A DNA stretch of 64,000 nt. It comes from Parvibaculum sp049651025. Lineage in GTDB: Bacteria > Pseudomonadota > Alphaproteobacteria > Parvibaculales > Parvibaculaceae. A program made the translations under genes and the position numbers. How positions within the stretch are numbered: the first letter of the stretch is position 1; each line of letters starts with the position of its first letter. Positions 8,782 to 18,499 of this stretch are shown here, piece after piece. The stretch covers positions 1-64,000 of the forward strand of contig NZ_JBASBH010000037.1 in the NCBI RefSeq assembly GCF_049651025.1, given 5' to 3'. The notes below the pieces were generated by a model, which saw only the letters and a list, made by a program, of their open reading frames with translations, was not told the DNA's origin and searched no databases.

Positions 8782-11705
8782 CAGCCCTCCCTGGCGGCAG
8801 CAGGGCGCGCCCGCATCTGCGGCACCCTGTGCGTGCGGCCGCTCTGGTGGGCGAGCGCGATCAGAATGAGGGCCGTCGCTCCCACGACCAGCAGGAACAC
8901 GCCGAGATCGAAGATCATGGCGCTTGCAAGCGGCACCATGCCTATGACGGGCAAATCGGGATGGGCCGTATGCGAGGTCAGGAACGGATAGGAAAACAGC
9001 CACGAGCCTGCCCCGGCGGCGGCCACCAGAAGAAGCCCTATCGCCATCCAGCGAACGGGCTGCACATATAGCCGCGTTTCCACCCAACGAACGCCACCGG
9101 CCATATATTGCAGGATAAGCCCCGCCGCCATTGTTATGCCCGCCACGAAGCCGCCGCCCGGAAGGTCGTGGCCCCGCATGAACAGATATATGGCCAGCAT
9201 GGCGATGAATGGGAAAAGGAGCTGCATGATCACCGCAGGAACCGTCAGATAATCGGCAATGGTGTCGCCGATGCTGCGCTCGGCATCGGCATCGTCATTG
9301 GTGTTCTGCAAGCGTTGCTGCTCGGGGAGTTCGATGCTGTCGGGTGCCGGGCGGAAACGGCGCAACAGAGCAAAGACGGTCAGCGCGACGGTGCCGAGAA
9401 CGGTGATTTCTCCGATGGTGTCGAAGCCGCGGAAATCGACAAGGATGACATTGACGACATTCTTGCCGCCGCCTTGCGTATAGGCGTTTTCCAGAAAATA
9501 TGCGGCGATGCCGTCGGGGCTTCCGCGCGTCATCACCGAATAAACGATCGCCGACAAACCGGCGCCGCCGATGACGGCAATAGCGATGTCGCGAATGCGG
9601 CGGCCGACCACTGATGGTGAAGCGGGAGCCTCGAGGTCTATCTCCTCGATCCGCTTGGGCAGCCAGCGCAGGCCAAGCAGAATGAGCACCGTGGTGACGA
9701 CTTCGACAAGCAACTGCGTCAAGGCAAGGTCAGGCGCCGACAGCCAGACGAAAGTGATGCATGTGACGAGACCGGCGCCACCGGCAAGGATCAACGCGGC
9801 CAGCCGGTGATATTTGGCCAGATAAGCGGCGGCAATGGCGCAGCCAATGCCGACCACCCAGAGTAGGGCAAAGGCCGGATTGACGATGGAGGGATCAACG
9901 TCGCCGGCCTTGAGCCCATGCGTCGCAAGCGGCCATGCAGCAGCAATGATCGCGGCGCAAACCAGAATCCTCAATTGTGGTTGCAGGCGGCGGGTGCCGA
10001 GAAAGGCTTCGAGTGATCGTGCCCAGCGCCATGAAACCGTGACCATCACGCGGTCGAATATCCGCTGGCCTTTGATATTGCGGAGTAACGGTGAACCGGC
10101 CTCGCTGGTTGTCAGATAGCTATGCAGGCTGAAATAGAGGGCGATGCCTCCCGCCAATGCGATCACGCTCATCAGCAGCGGAAATGTGAAGCCGTGCCAG
10201 ACCGCAAGGCTGTAGGTCGGCATTCCGGCGCCGAGCACGGAACGCGCCGCCGTGTCCAGCAACGGTCCCGCCGTCATTGCCGGAACGATCCCGACGACGA
10301 CGCAGGCAAGGACAAGGAGCGCGACCGGCAGGCGCATCCAGATGGGCGGCTCATGCGGCGCATGCGGCAGGTCCACCGGGTCGGGGCCGAAAAACACGTC
10401 GCGGATGAAGCGCAGCGAATAGGCGACGCTGAAAACGGCGGCGACGGTTGCGATATAGGGGAGCGCGTTGTCGACGAACGATCCGCTGTGGGTCTCGATG
10501 GTTTCCGCGAAGAACATTTCCTTGGAGAGGAATCCGTTGAGCAGCGGAACCCCCGCCATGGCGGCAGCGGCGACCATGGCAAGCGTTGCTGTGATGGGCA
10601 TGAAGCTCCACAGCCCGCTCAGGCGGCGAATATCGCGCGTGCCTGTCTCATGGTCGATGATGCCTGCGGCCATGAACAGCGAGGCCTTGAACATGGCGTG
10701 GTTCATGATGTGAAAAATAGCCGCGATCAGAGCGAGCGGACTGTCGAGTCCGATCAGCAATGTAATCAGGCCGAGATGGCTGATCGTCGAATAGGCCAAT
10801 ACGCCTTTGAGGTCTTGCTGGAAAATCGCGAGATAGGCGCCGAGTACGAATGTGATCAGGCCCGCGGTGCCGACGAGGAAGAGCCAATCATCCGTCCCGC
10901 CCAATGCGGGCCAGAGGCGCACGAGAAGAAATACGCCGGCTTTCACCAGCGTGGCGGAATGCAGGTAGGCCGAGACGGGTGTCGGCGCCGCCATGGCGTT
11001 CGGCAACCAGAAATGAAACGGAAACTGCGCACTCTTGGTCAGCGCGCCAAGCAGGACGAGGATCAGTACCGGTCGATATAGGAAGTGCGCCCTGATCAGA
11101 TCGCCAGCCGCGAGCACCCGATCCAGATCGTAGCTGCCGACAATGTGACCGATGATGAGAACACCGGCGAACATGCAGAGCCCGCCCGTGCCCGTAACGA
11201 TCAGGGCCATGCGCGCGCCGTCGCGTGCGCTGGCATTGTGGTGCCAATATCCGATCAGGAGAAAAGAGACGAGGGTGGTCAATTCCCAGAAGAACACGAG
11301 CTGGATCAGATTGCCCGCGAGTACGATCCCGAGCATTGCGCCCATGAAGGCCAGCAAGAACGAGTAAAAGCGCGCAGCCGGATCGGAAGGCGACATGTAG
11401 TAGCGCGCATAAAGCACCACCAGCAGCCCGATTCCGGTTATCAGCAAGGACATCAGCCAGGCAAAACCGTCCATGCGCAAGACGAAGCTCAGCCCGAATT
11501 GCGGTATCCAGGCGATCTCATGGCGAATGATGTCGCCATTATCGACCGCCGGATAAAGCGAAATAACGAGGGCAAAACCGGTGAGCGCGATCAGGGCGCA
11601 TAGCCCCGCCTCAACGTTGCGGGCATTGGTGGGAACCAGCGCGGCGGCAAGACTGCCGGCAAAAGGAAGCACGAGCAGGGCGATGAGGGCAGCTTGATGC
11701 GACAT
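8781..11705 (-). CDS. mnhA: monovalent cation/H+ antiporter subunit A fused to subunit B
   Basis: 974 aa. Residues 1 to about 480 are a NuoL-like antiporter domain (conserved Glu in VFFWELTTLVSFLLIG; Lys and His in GALTKSAQFPFHFWLPNAMAAPTPVSAYLHSA). Then come the MnhA C-terminal helices and the APDLALTQLLVEVVTTVLILL motif. The last 150 residues match MnhB (TVPAVIMQLLFPFIAM and HDLPGGGFVAGI). So this is the PhaAB/MnhAB fusion usual in alphaproteobacteria, which explains the absence of a separate mnhB. First gene of the operon. The ribosome site is AAAGGAAA upstream of ATG 11705. Confidence 0.94.
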   Translation of the reverse strand: MSHQAALIALLVLPFAGSLAAALVPTNARNVEAGLCALIALTGFALVISLYPAVDNGDIIRHEIAWIPQFGLSFVLRMDGFAWLMSLLITGIGLLVVLYARYYMSPSDPAARFYSFLLAFMGAMLGIVLAGNLIQLVFFWELTTLVSFLLIGYWHHNASARDGARMALIVTGTGGLCMFAGVLIIGHIVGSYDLDRVLAAGDLIRAHFLYRPVLILVLLGALTKSAQFPFHFWLPNAMAAPTPVSAYLHSATLVKAGVFLLVRLWPALGGTDDWLFLVGTAGLITFVLGAYLAIFQQDLKGVLAYSTISHLGLITLLIGLDSPLALIAAIFHIMNHAMFKASLFMAAGIIDHETGTRDIRRLSGLWSFMPITATLAMVAAAAMAGVPLLNGFLSKEMFFAETIETHSGSFVDNALPYIATVAAVFSVAYSLRFIRDVFFGPDPVDLPHAPHEPPIWMRLPVALLVLACVVVGIVPAMTAGPLLDTAARSVLGAGMPTYSLAVWHGFTFPLLMSVIALAGGIALYFSLHSYLTTSEAGSPLLRNIKGQRIFDRVMVTVSWRWARSLEAFLGTRRLQPQLRILVCAAIIAAAWPLATHGLKAGDVDPSIVNPAFALLWVVGIGCAIAAAYLAKYHRLAALILAGGAGLVTCITFVWLSAPDLALTQLLVEVVTTVLILLGLRWLPKRIEEIDLEAPASPSVVGRRIRDIAIAVIGGAGLSAIVYSVMTRGSPDGIAAYFLENAYTQGGGKNVVNVILVDFRGFDTIGEITVLGTVALTVFALLRRFRPAPDSIELPEQQRLQNTNDDADAERSIGDTIADYLTVPAVIMQLLFPFIAMLAIYLFMRGHDLPGGGFVAGITMAAGLILQYMAGGVRWVETRLYVQPVRWMAIGLLLVAAAGAGSWLFSYPFLTSHTAHPDLPVIGMVPLASAMIFDLGVFLLVVGATALILIALAHQSGRTHRVPQMRARPAAAREG

Positions 11706-11911
11706 CCCCGGAAATGTTTCCTTTTTTAACGATGGCAGGCTGATCGACCCGTCGGGTGGTCCGGGTGGAATGTTAGTTCAGGGGTTGCCATAGCGCCAGT
11801 CCGCGCGTGCTTTCTGACCGCGATCGCCAAAGGTGTTTTCCGCGACGAGCTCATGCAAAACCCCGCGTGAGAAGGGGCTGGCGGCAGGGCGGCTTTTATC
11901 ATGACGCCGAG
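11706..11911. other. mnhAB-side part of the divergent intergenic region
   Basis: Contains the mnhAB leader (a near-palindrome GGAAATGTTTCC at 11710-11721 just upstream of its start). Short frames here on both strands have no ribosome sites or recognisable sequence. No gene supported. Confidence 0.4.
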
Positions 11912-11936
11912 GGAACCAAATATCCCCGCCCTCGTT
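11912..11936 (+). promoter_or_regulatory. EcfG-type general stress response promoter upstream of tkt
   Basis: GGAAC at 11912-11916 and CGTT at 11933-11936, separated by exactly 16 bases. This is the consensus recognised by the alphaproteobacterial general-stress sigma factor EcfG (GGAAC-N16/17-CGTT). It lies about 170 bp upstream of the tkt ATG in the right orientation, with no gene between, so it should drive the tkt-gnd-zwf-HAD-pgl-ndvB operon. Both boxes are exact, but no transcript data exist here. Confidence 0.75.
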
Positions 11937-12108
11937 TCTGTTGAGAGTTCTGCACAGCCAAGCTGGAAGTTAAGCCGGCTGCCCTCGCGACAACTGACCA
12001 CTCCGATTGGCTCATTAGCCCTCGATAGCGCTGCTGTCGTGGGAATTCTTGTCGCTGATGTTCGACTGAAAGCCGATTTTCCGGCTTCGGGAACGGCGAG
12101 GAAGAGCG

Positions 12109-14313
12109 ATGACGGATCAAAAGCGCGCTTGGGATGCTCGCATTTCCAAGGGGGCGGAGGGTGAGAAGGTCATATCGCCACTGGAAACTTTTCCGGGGAA
12201 GTCGAGCCCTTCAAAAGAAGATTTTCCAGAGAGAAATTCAGATGGCCCGGCGTCCATCGATCAACTCTGCATAAATACCATTCGAACATTGTCCATCGAC
12301 GCCGTTCAGGCGGCCAATTCGGGCCACCCGGGTACGCCCATGGCGATGGCGCCCGTTGCCTATACGCTCTGGCAAAATTTTCTGCGTTTTGATCCCGAAG
12401 ATCCGCTCTGGCTGAACCGCGACCGCTTTGTGCTGTCTGCGGGCCATGCCTCGATGCTGCTCTATTCGCTGCTGCATCTGACGAGGGTGAAAGCGGTAAG
12501 CGCCGACCATGAGCGGCGGGACGAACTTTCCGTCACGCTCGACGATATCAAGAGGTTCCGTCAGCTTGATAGCAAATGCACGGGTCACCCTGAATATCGC
12601 CTGACGCCCGGCGTCGAGACGACGACAGGTCCGCTCGGGCAGGGCTGTGCGACGAGCGTCGGCATGGCCGTGGCGGCCAAGTGGATCGGGCATCGCTTCA
12701 ACCGGCCTGACTTCCCGATATTCGATTACAACGTCTACGTGCTCTGCAGCGATGGCGACATGATGGAAGGTGTGGCCAGCGAAGCGGCCTCACTGGCCGG
12801 GCATCTCATGCTCGGCAACCTGTGCTGGATCTACGACAATAATCGCGTGACGATTGAAGGCCATACCGATCTTGCCTTCAGCGAAGATGTCGCGGCGCGT
12901 TTTCTGGCCTATGGCTGGAACGTGGAGCATGTGGGCGACGCAAACGACCTGGAAAGGCTCGCGCAGGCCTTCGAGCGTTTCGGGCGCACCAGCGCCGTGC
13001 CGACATTGATCGTCGTGGATAGCCACATCGGTTACGGCTCCCCCCACAAGCACGACACGAGCGCAGCGCATGGAGAGCCTCTTGGTGCGGAAGAAGTTCG
13101 CCTTACCAAGCGCAACTATGGCTGGCCCGAGGATTCAAGCTTTCTTGTGCCAGACGGCGTGCCGGAGCATTTTCAGGCCGGTATCGGAGAGCATGGGCGG
13201 ACTCTTCGAAACGCCTGGTTGAAGCAACTCAGTGCCTATCGCGAAAAATATCCAGAGCTGGCCATCGAGCTTGAGCTTATGCAAAAGCGCGAACTTCCAG
13301 ACGGCTGGGATGCGGCGCTGCCGAGTTTTCCTGCCGATGCGAAAGGGCTTCCGAGCCGCACTGCATCCGGCGATGTGTTGAACGCCATAGCGCCGCATTT
13401 TCCCTGGCTTATCGGCGGCGCCGCCGATCTCGGCTCATCAACCAAGACCACACTCACTTTCGAGAAGGCTGGGGATTTCGAGGCGGAGACATATGGCGGC
13501 CGCAATTTCCATTTCGGAATTCGCGAACACGCCATGGCCGCGATTGCCAACGGGCTCGCGCTGTCCAATATCCGCGCCTTCGTCTCGACCTATCTCATCT
13601 TCAGTGACTATCTGAAGCCCGCATTGCGGTTGAGTGCGGTGATGGAATTGCCCGTCATCTACATTTTCTCGCATGACTCCATCGGCGTCGGCGAAGACGG
13701 GCCGACGCACCAGCCGATTGAGCAGCTCATCGCGCTGCGCGCCATTCCCGGCATGATCACGCTGCGGCCCGCCGACGCCAATGAAGTGACAGAAGCATGG
13801 CGCGTTATTGCCGCGCTGAAGGATCGGCCGGTCAGCCTCATTCTGAGCCGTCAGCCTATCCCCACCTTCGACCGCGCCCGCTATGCCTCGGCCTCGGGCC
13901 TTGCGCGTGGCGCCTACGTGCTGGCTGATGCGGCAGATGGCAGGCCCGATGTCTTGCTCATCGGCACAGGCAGCGAAGTCGCCCTATGCATCGAAGCATA
14001 TGAGGCGCTCAGGAAAGAAGGCGTGGCCGCGCGCGTCGTCAGCATGCCGTCGTGGGAACTCTTCGAGCAACAGGATCAGGCCTATCGCGACGATGTCTTG
14101 CCGCCGCATGTGCGCGCTCGCGTCTCGGTCGAAGCGGGTTCCGTGCTTGGTTGGGACCGCTATGTCGGTATGAACGGTGCCCGGATCGGTATGCACACAT
14201 TCGGCTCGTCGGCGCCCCTCAAGGATCTTCTCCCCAGGTTTGGCTTCACATTTCAAAAAGTTCTGGCGGCGGCGAAGCAACAACTTTCGAAAGCCGCAAC
14301 AAAGGCGACGTGA
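12109..14313 (+). CDS. tkt: transketolase
   Basis: 734 aa, thiamine-diphosphate enzyme moving two-carbon units between sugar phosphates in the non-oxidative pentose phosphate pathway. The start has a good ribosome site (GAGGAAGAG). About 45 residues of variable N-terminal extension precede the usual beginning (INTIRTLSIDAVQAANSGHPG). Further hallmarks are GHASMLLYSLLHL, TTTGPLGQG, the ThDP-binding CSDGDMMEGVASEAASLAGH with IYDNNRVTIEG, and IREHAMAAIANG with THQPIEQLIALRAIPG in the C-terminal half. First gene of the EcfG-promoter operon. A 71 bp gap with a hairpin separates it from gnd. The window has no transaldolase, so the non-oxidative branch must be completed elsewhere. Confidence 0.95.
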   Translation: MTDQKRAWDARISKGAEGEKVISPLETFPGKSSPSKEDFPERNSDGPASIDQLCINTIRTLSIDAVQAANSGHPGTPMAMAPVAYTLWQNFLRFDPEDPLWLNRDRFVLSAGHASMLLYSLLHLTRVKAVSADHERRDELSVTLDDIKRFRQLDSKCTGHPEYRLTPGVETTTGPLGQGCATSVGMAVAAKWIGHRFNRPDFPIFDYNVYVLCSDGDMMEGVASEAASLAGHLMLGNLCWIYDNNRVTIEGHTDLAFSEDVAARFLAYGWNVEHVGDANDLERLAQAFERFGRTSAVPTLIVVDSHIGYGSPHKHDTSAAHGEPLGAEEVRLTKRNYGWPEDSSFLVPDGVPEHFQAGIGEHGRTLRNAWLKQLSAYREKYPELAIELELMQKRELPDGWDAALPSFPADAKGLPSRTASGDVLNAIAPHFPWLIGGAADLGSSTKTTLTFEKAGDFEAETYGGRNFHFGIREHAMAAIANGLALSNIRAFVSTYLIFSDYLKPALRLSAVMELPVIYIFSHDSIGVGEDGPTHQPIEQLIALRAIPGMITLRPADANEVTEAWRVIAALKDRPVSLILSRQPIPTFDRARYASASGLARGAYVLADAADGRPDVLLIGTGSEVALCIEAYEALRKEGVAARVVSMPSWELFEQQDQAYRDDVLPPHVRARVSVEAGSVLGWDRYVGMNGARIGMHTFGSSAPLKDLLPRFGFTFQKVLAAAKQQLSKAATKAT

Positions 14314-14321
14314 CCGGGTGA

Positions 14322-14342
14322 GGTCGCCGTTCTGAGGCGACC
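14322..14342 (+). other. intercistronic hairpin between tkt and gnd
   Basis: GGTCGCC (14322-14328), a seven-base loop, then GGCGACC (14336-14342): a perfect 7 bp stem nine bases after the tkt stop. No T-run follows. It may protect the tkt message or tune downstream expression rather than terminate. Confidence 0.4.
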
Positions 14343-14384
14343 CGTTCGGAAGGTGCTGGTACGCGCACAAAATGGAGAAAGAGA

Positions 14385-15368
14385 ATGCAACTCGGCATGA
14401 TCGGTTTGGGGCGCATGGGCGGCAATATCGTTCGTCGCCTGACGCAGCGCGGGCATCAATGCGTTGTCTTCGATCAGAACAAATCGGCGATTGAGGCGCT
14501 GGCAGGCAGGGGCATAACAGGAAGCGCCGGTCTCGAAGATCTTGTGCACCGTCTCGAAAAGCCGCGTGCCGTTTGGGTGATGCTGCCATCCGGCGAAATT
14601 ACCGAGAATGCCGTGACACAGCTTGGCGACATGCTCGAGGCTGGAGACACGATTATCGACGGCGGAAACTCTTTCTACAAAGACGACGTTCGTCGCGCGA
14701 AAGCCCTCAAGGTGAAGGGCATCCACTATGTCGATTGCGGCACCAGCGGCGGCGTCTGGGGGCTGGAGCGCGGCTATTGCCTGATGATCGGTGGTGACAA
14801 GGAGCCAGTCGATGCCCTCGATCCGATCTTCAGCGATCTGGCACCGGGACGCGGCGACATTCCGCAAACGGCAGGGCGCGAAGGGCGCGACCCGCGTGTG
14901 GAGCGCGGCTACGTCCATTGCGGCCCCAGCGGTGCCGGGCGCTTCGTCAAGATGGTGCATAACGGGATCGAATACGGGCTGATGCAAGCCTATGCAGAGG
15001 GCTTCGAAATCCTGCAAGAAGGGGCAGGGGCAGAAGTGCCCGAAGAGCGACGCTATACGCTCGATCTGCCCGACATCGCTGAAGTCTGGCGACGCGGCAG
15101 CGTCATCGGCTCGTGGCTTCTCGATCTGACGGCGATGGCCTTTGCCGAAGACCCGAAGCTCGCAGGCTATACTGGCTTCGTCGACGATTCCGGCGAGGGG
15201 CGCTGGACAATCATGGCCGCCATCGAAGAGGCGGTACCGGCCAACGTATTGTCCGCGGCGCTTTATGCCCGTTTCCGCTCGCGCGAGAAGGACAGTCTCG
15301 CCGACAAGCTGCTCTCGGCCATGCGGCACGAGTTCGGCGGCCATGTCGAACCAAAGGCAGGTGCCTGA
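14385..15368 (+). CDS. gnd: 6-phosphogluconate dehydrogenase, decarboxylating (short form)
   Basis: 327 aa, the short GntZ/GndA-like class rather than the 470 aa E. coli type. It oxidises and decarboxylates 6-phosphogluconate to ribulose-5-phosphate. The Rossmann motif is GLGRMGGNIVRRL at residues 7-19. The substrate region has CGTSGGVWGLERG. The catalytic segment is GRFVKMVHNGIEYGLMQAYAEG, containing the catalytic Lys. ATG 14385 is preceded by GGAGAAAGAG. The short class often prefers NAD+, but cofactor choice cannot be settled by eye. Next gene zwf overlaps the end. Confidence 0.93.
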   Translation: MQLGMIGLGRMGGNIVRRLTQRGHQCVVFDQNKSAIEALAGRGITGSAGLEDLVHRLEKPRAVWVMLPSGEITENAVTQLGDMLEAGDTIIDGGNSFYKDDVRRAKALKVKGIHYVDCGTSGGVWGLERGYCLMIGGDKEPVDALDPIFSDLAPGRGDIPQTAGREGRDPRVERGYVHCGPSGAGRFVKMVHNGIEYGLMQAYAEGFEILQEGAGAEVPEERRYTLDLPDIAEVWRRGSVIGSWLLDLTAMAFAEDPKLAGYTGFVDDSGEGRWTIMAAIEEAVPANVLSAALYARFRSREKDSLADKLLSAMRHEFGGHVEPKAGA

Positions 15369-16896
15369 AGTGGCGGAGAGGCAAAACCTCGCACCGCCTT
15401 GCACCTTCGTCATCTTCGGAGGCGCGGGGGATCTTACCAAACGCCTGCTCATGCCCGCTCTGTGCAACCTTCGCCGGGCAAAGCTCCTGCCGGAACAATT
15501 CGCCGTGATTGCCGTTGCCCGGGCCGGCAAGAATGACGAAAGTTTCCGCAACGAACTCGGCGCAGCGCTTCACGAATTTATCGACGACAGCGTGACGCAG
15601 GACGATCTGCAATGGTTGATGAAACGCGTGCATTATCTGCGCGGCGAGTTCGACGATCCGGCGGCCTACGAAGCACTGGCGCAACGTCTGGCGGAAATCA
15701 GAAAAGCCGATGATACCGGCGGCAATGTCCTCTTTTATCTTGCAACGCCACCCGAAGCATTCGCGCCTATCGTCCACCATCTCGGCCAGTCCGGCCTCGT
15801 CAAAGAGGCGGACGATCAATGGCGCAGAGTGATTGTCGAAAAGCCCTTTGGGCACGATCTTCTGTCGGCCAAAGCTCTTGATCGCGACATCCTCAGTGTG
15901 CTCAGCGAACAGCAGGTCTATCGGATCGATCATTATCTCGGAAAGGAAACCGTTCAGAACATCATGGTGTTCCGGTTCGCCAATGGTCTTTTCGAACCGC
16001 TCTGGAATCGCGACCACATCGATCATGTGCAGATCACTGTGGCCGAGACCGTCGACGTCGAGCGACGCGGCAAGTTCTATGATGCAACCGGAGCGTTGCG
16101 CGACATGGTGCCGAACCATCTCTTTCAGCTTCTGACGCTCATTGCGATGGAGCCGCCGAGCTGCTTCGACGTCGAGGCTTTGCGCAGCGAAAAAGCCAAG
16201 GTGCTCGACGCCGTCCGTCGCTTCTCTCGCGAGGACGTGCGGACGAATGTCGTGAGCGCGCAATATGACGCGGGAAAAATCGGGGACAGGGAGATCGAGC
16301 CTTATCGGAAGGCTCCCGACGTCGCGCCGGATTCGACGACGGAAACCTATGTCGCGCTGAAATTCATGATCGACAATTGGCGCTGGGCGGATGTGCCGTT
16401 CTATCTGCGGACCGGCAAGGCGCTTTCCGAGCGGCAAACCGAAATTGTCATCCAGTTCAAGCAGGCGCCATTGGCGCTCTTTCGCGACACGCCGGTCGAG
16501 CACCTGACGCCCAACGATCTCACGCTTCATATCCAGCCCTACGAGGGCGCGACCTTGCGGTTCAGCGCGAAGGTGCCGGGGCCGAACATGCATGTGCGCG
16601 GCGTCGAGATGACATTCGACTATGAGGACTATTTCAAGGCGGCACCGAGAACGGGTTACGAAACGCTGCTTTACGATTGCATGATCGGCGACGGCACCTT
16701 GTTCCAGCGCGCCGATAATATCGAAGGCGGATGGCAGGTTGTGCAACCTGTGCTCGATGCCTGGGCGGCGGATCGCTCGCCATTGTCGATCTATCCCGCA
16801 GGCAGCACCGGCCCCAAAGAGGCGGAAGCATTGCTCGCGCGCGATGGGCGGCACTGGCGCCCGTTCAATGGCAAGCGGGAGAGCAAACTGCCATGA
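15343..16896 (+). CDS. zwf: glucose-6-phosphate 1-dehydrogenase
   Basis: 517 aa from ATG 15343 (in-frame GTGs at 15361 and 15370 are alternatives; the frame stays open farther upstream but only as antisense-free overlap with gnd). First enzyme of the oxidative pentose phosphate pathway, producing 6-phosphogluconolactone and NADPH. The coenzyme motif is FVIFGGAGDLTKRLLMPAL close to the start. The substrate/catalytic motif is RIDHYLGKE with EKPFGHDL before it. The gene overlaps gnd by 26 bp and the HAD gene by ATGA, so translation is tightly coupled. Confidence 0.95.
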   Translation: MSNQRQVPEVAERQNLAPPCTFVIFGGAGDLTKRLLMPALCNLRRAKLLPEQFAVIAVARAGKNDESFRNELGAALHEFIDDSVTQDDLQWLMKRVHYLRGEFDDPAAYEALAQRLAEIRKADDTGGNVLFYLATPPEAFAPIVHHLGQSGLVKEADDQWRRVIVEKPFGHDLLSAKALDRDILSVLSEQQVYRIDHYLGKETVQNIMVFRFANGLFEPLWNRDHIDHVQITVAETVDVERRGKFYDATGALRDMVPNHLFQLLTLIAMEPPSCFDVEALRSEKAKVLDAVRRFSREDVRTNVVSAQYDAGKIGDREIEPYRKAPDVAPDSTTETYVALKFMIDNWRWADVPFYLRTGKALSERQTEIVIQFKQAPLALFRDTPVEHLTPNDLTLHIQPYEGATLRFSAKVPGPNMHVRGVEMTFDYEDYFKAAPRTGYETLLYDCMIGDGTLFQRADNIEGGWQVVQPVLDAWAADRSPLSIYPAGSTGPKEAEALLARDGRHWRPFNGKRESKLP

Positions 16897-17738
16897 CAGC
16901 GAACGAACGGATTCCAAGAACCAAGATTTCGGCTCTCATCGCGGATGTCGATGGCACGCTTGTCACGGCGGACAAGGTGCTGACGCCGCGCGCCCGCGCC
17001 GCCGTGCAAGCGTTGGCTGCCGCCGGTATCGCATTTGCCATCACCAGCGGTCGGCCGCCGCGCGGCATGGAAATGCTGATCGAGCCGCTGGCGCTCAGGA
17101 CACCTATCGCCGGTTTCAACGGAGGGGTGCTCGTTGCTCCCGACCTGACGCCGATTGAAGAGCATCTTCTCGCCGCCGATGTCGCGCGGCGCGCGGTGAA
17201 ACTTATCCTCGATCGCGGCCTGGATGTCTGGGTCTATAGCGGCGAGGACTGGCTGGTCCGCGACAAGGCGGCCGCGCATGTCGCGAGTGAAGAAAAGGCG
17301 GTCCAGTTTACACCGACCGTCGTTGACAATTTCGAGATGGTCCTCGACCGCGCGGCCAAGATTGTCGGTGTCAGCGACGATCCTGATCTGATGGCTCGCT
17401 GCGAAAGAGAAGCGCAAAGCATATTGGGCTCTCGGGCTTCGGCGACATGTTCGCAATCCTACTATCTCGACATCACGCATCCCGATGCCAACAAGGGGAT
17501 GGTCGTCACGACCCTGTCGAGGCTCTTGTCTATCCCCCACGCAGAAATAGCCACCATTGGCGACATGCCGAACGACGTTCTGATGTTCCGCAAGAGCGGC
17601 CTCAGTATCGCAATGGGCAATGCTGACGCCGAGGTGCAGAGACAAGCGCAGTTCGTCACTGCGTCCCATGAGGAAGACGGATTTGCCAAGGCGGTAGAGC
17701 GATATGTGCTCGGCACCGAAATCGAGGCGTCATCTTGA
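16893..17738 (+). CDS. HAD-superfamily (Cof-type, IIB) sugar phosphatase
   Basis: 281 aa starting at the ATGA overlap with zwf. Motif I is ADVDGTLV (nucleophile and acid Asp near residues 16-18), motif II ITSGRPPRG, and motif III/IV DANKGMVV with GDMPNDVLMF. The large insert between motifs II and III is the type IIB cap, as in Cof/YidA phosphatases. It sits between zwf and pgl, which suggests a sugar-phosphate substrate; whether it makes free sugar, removes a toxic by-product or has another role is unknown. Confidence 0.85.
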   Translation: MTANERIPRTKISALIADVDGTLVTADKVLTPRARAAVQALAAAGIAFAITSGRPPRGMEMLIEPLALRTPIAGFNGGVLVAPDLTPIEEHLLAADVARRAVKLILDRGLDVWVYSGEDWLVRDKAAAHVASEEKAVQFTPTVVDNFEMVLDRAAKIVGVSDDPDLMARCEREAQSILGSRASATCSQSYYLDITHPDANKGMVVTTLSRLLSIPHAEIATIGDMPNDVLMFRKSGLSIAMGNADAEVQRQAQFVTASHEEDGFAKAVERYVLGTEIEASS

Positions 17739-17761
17739 ACGCCGATCGAAAAGGAGCACCC

Positions 17762-18499
17762 ATGACGCATACTTCAAAAGCCAAGCTGAAAATTCTTGCC
17801 GACCCCGAAGCGCTGGCGCATTACGCGGCGGATTGGTTGCTCGCCGCGGCAACAGAAAAGCAGGGCGTCTTCGCCGTTGCGTTGTCTGGAGGCTCAACAC
17901 CGCGTGGTCTTTATGAGCGCTTGGCGCAGGCGCCTTATCGCGATGCGTTTCCCTGGTCGCGTGCGCATTGGTTCTGGGGCGATGAGCGCTTCGTGCCGCC
18001 TGACGATACCTCGAGCAATTACCGCATGGTGCGCGAAGCATTGCTGTCGCATGTGCCTGTCCCCAAAGCCAATATTCATGCGATCCCGACTGAGCATATG
18101 AGCGCGGCGGCGGCCGCATCGGCCTATGAAGCGGAACTCAGATCTTTCTACGGCACGGGGCACCTCGATCCGGCGTCTCCGCTCTTCGACGTGGTCTTTC
18201 TGGGATTGGGTGCAGACGGCCACACGGCATCTTTGTTCCCCGGATCGCCAGAACTCGAGGAGCAAAGCCGGTGGGTCGGCGCGGTTGTCGGGCCGGGCGG
18301 CGACACGCGCATCACATTGACTTATCCCGCACTCGAAAGCGCAAGGCACGCCGTCTTTCTGGTCGATGGCGAGCAAAAGAAAACGATCCTTGGCCGCTAT
18401 TGGCGCGGCGATAGCGATTTGCCAGCGGCGCGCTTTCACCCAACCGGCGCCTTGTGTGTGTTTGCCGATGTCGCCGCAGCCGGGGACACGCCATCATGA
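17762..18499 (+). CDS. pgl: 6-phosphogluconolactonase
   Basis: 245 aa from ATG 17762, which has a strong ribosome site (AAAAGGAG). It hydrolyses 6-phosphogluconolactone, linking Zwf and Gnd. The NagB/DevB-type fold is shown by ALSGGSTPRGLYERLA, the WGDERFVPPDD motif, SNYRMVREALL, and FLGLGADGHTASLFPGS, which holds the conserved Asp-Gly-His. The stop overlaps the ndvB start by ATGA. Confidence 0.94.
   Translation: MTHTSKAKLKILADPEALAHYAADWLLAAATEKQGVFAVALSGGSTPRGLYERLAQAPYRDAFPWSRAHWFWGDERFVPPDDTSSNYRMVREALLSHVPVPKANIHAIPTEHMSAAAAASAYEAELRSFYGTGHLDPASPLFDVVFLGLGADGHTASLFPGSPELEEQSRWVGAVVGPGGDTRITLTYPALESARHAVFLVDGEQKKTILGRYWRGDSDLPAARFHPTGALCVFADVAAAGDTPS

Noticed and set aside
10122..11081. 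Long plus-strand open frame (319 codons) opposite mnhAB
   Set aside because: Antisense to a clear MnhA domain. Composition biased to charged residues as expected from opposite-strand codons of a membrane protein; no family sequence.
11901..12164. Small open frame between the EcfG promoter and tkt
   Set aside because: 87 codons, no ribosome site, no similarity, and it overlaps the tkt start in another frame.
15211..16917. Long minus-strand open frame (568 codons) over zwf
   Set aside because: Shadow of zwf. The plus strand has all G6PD motifs; the minus strand shows none.
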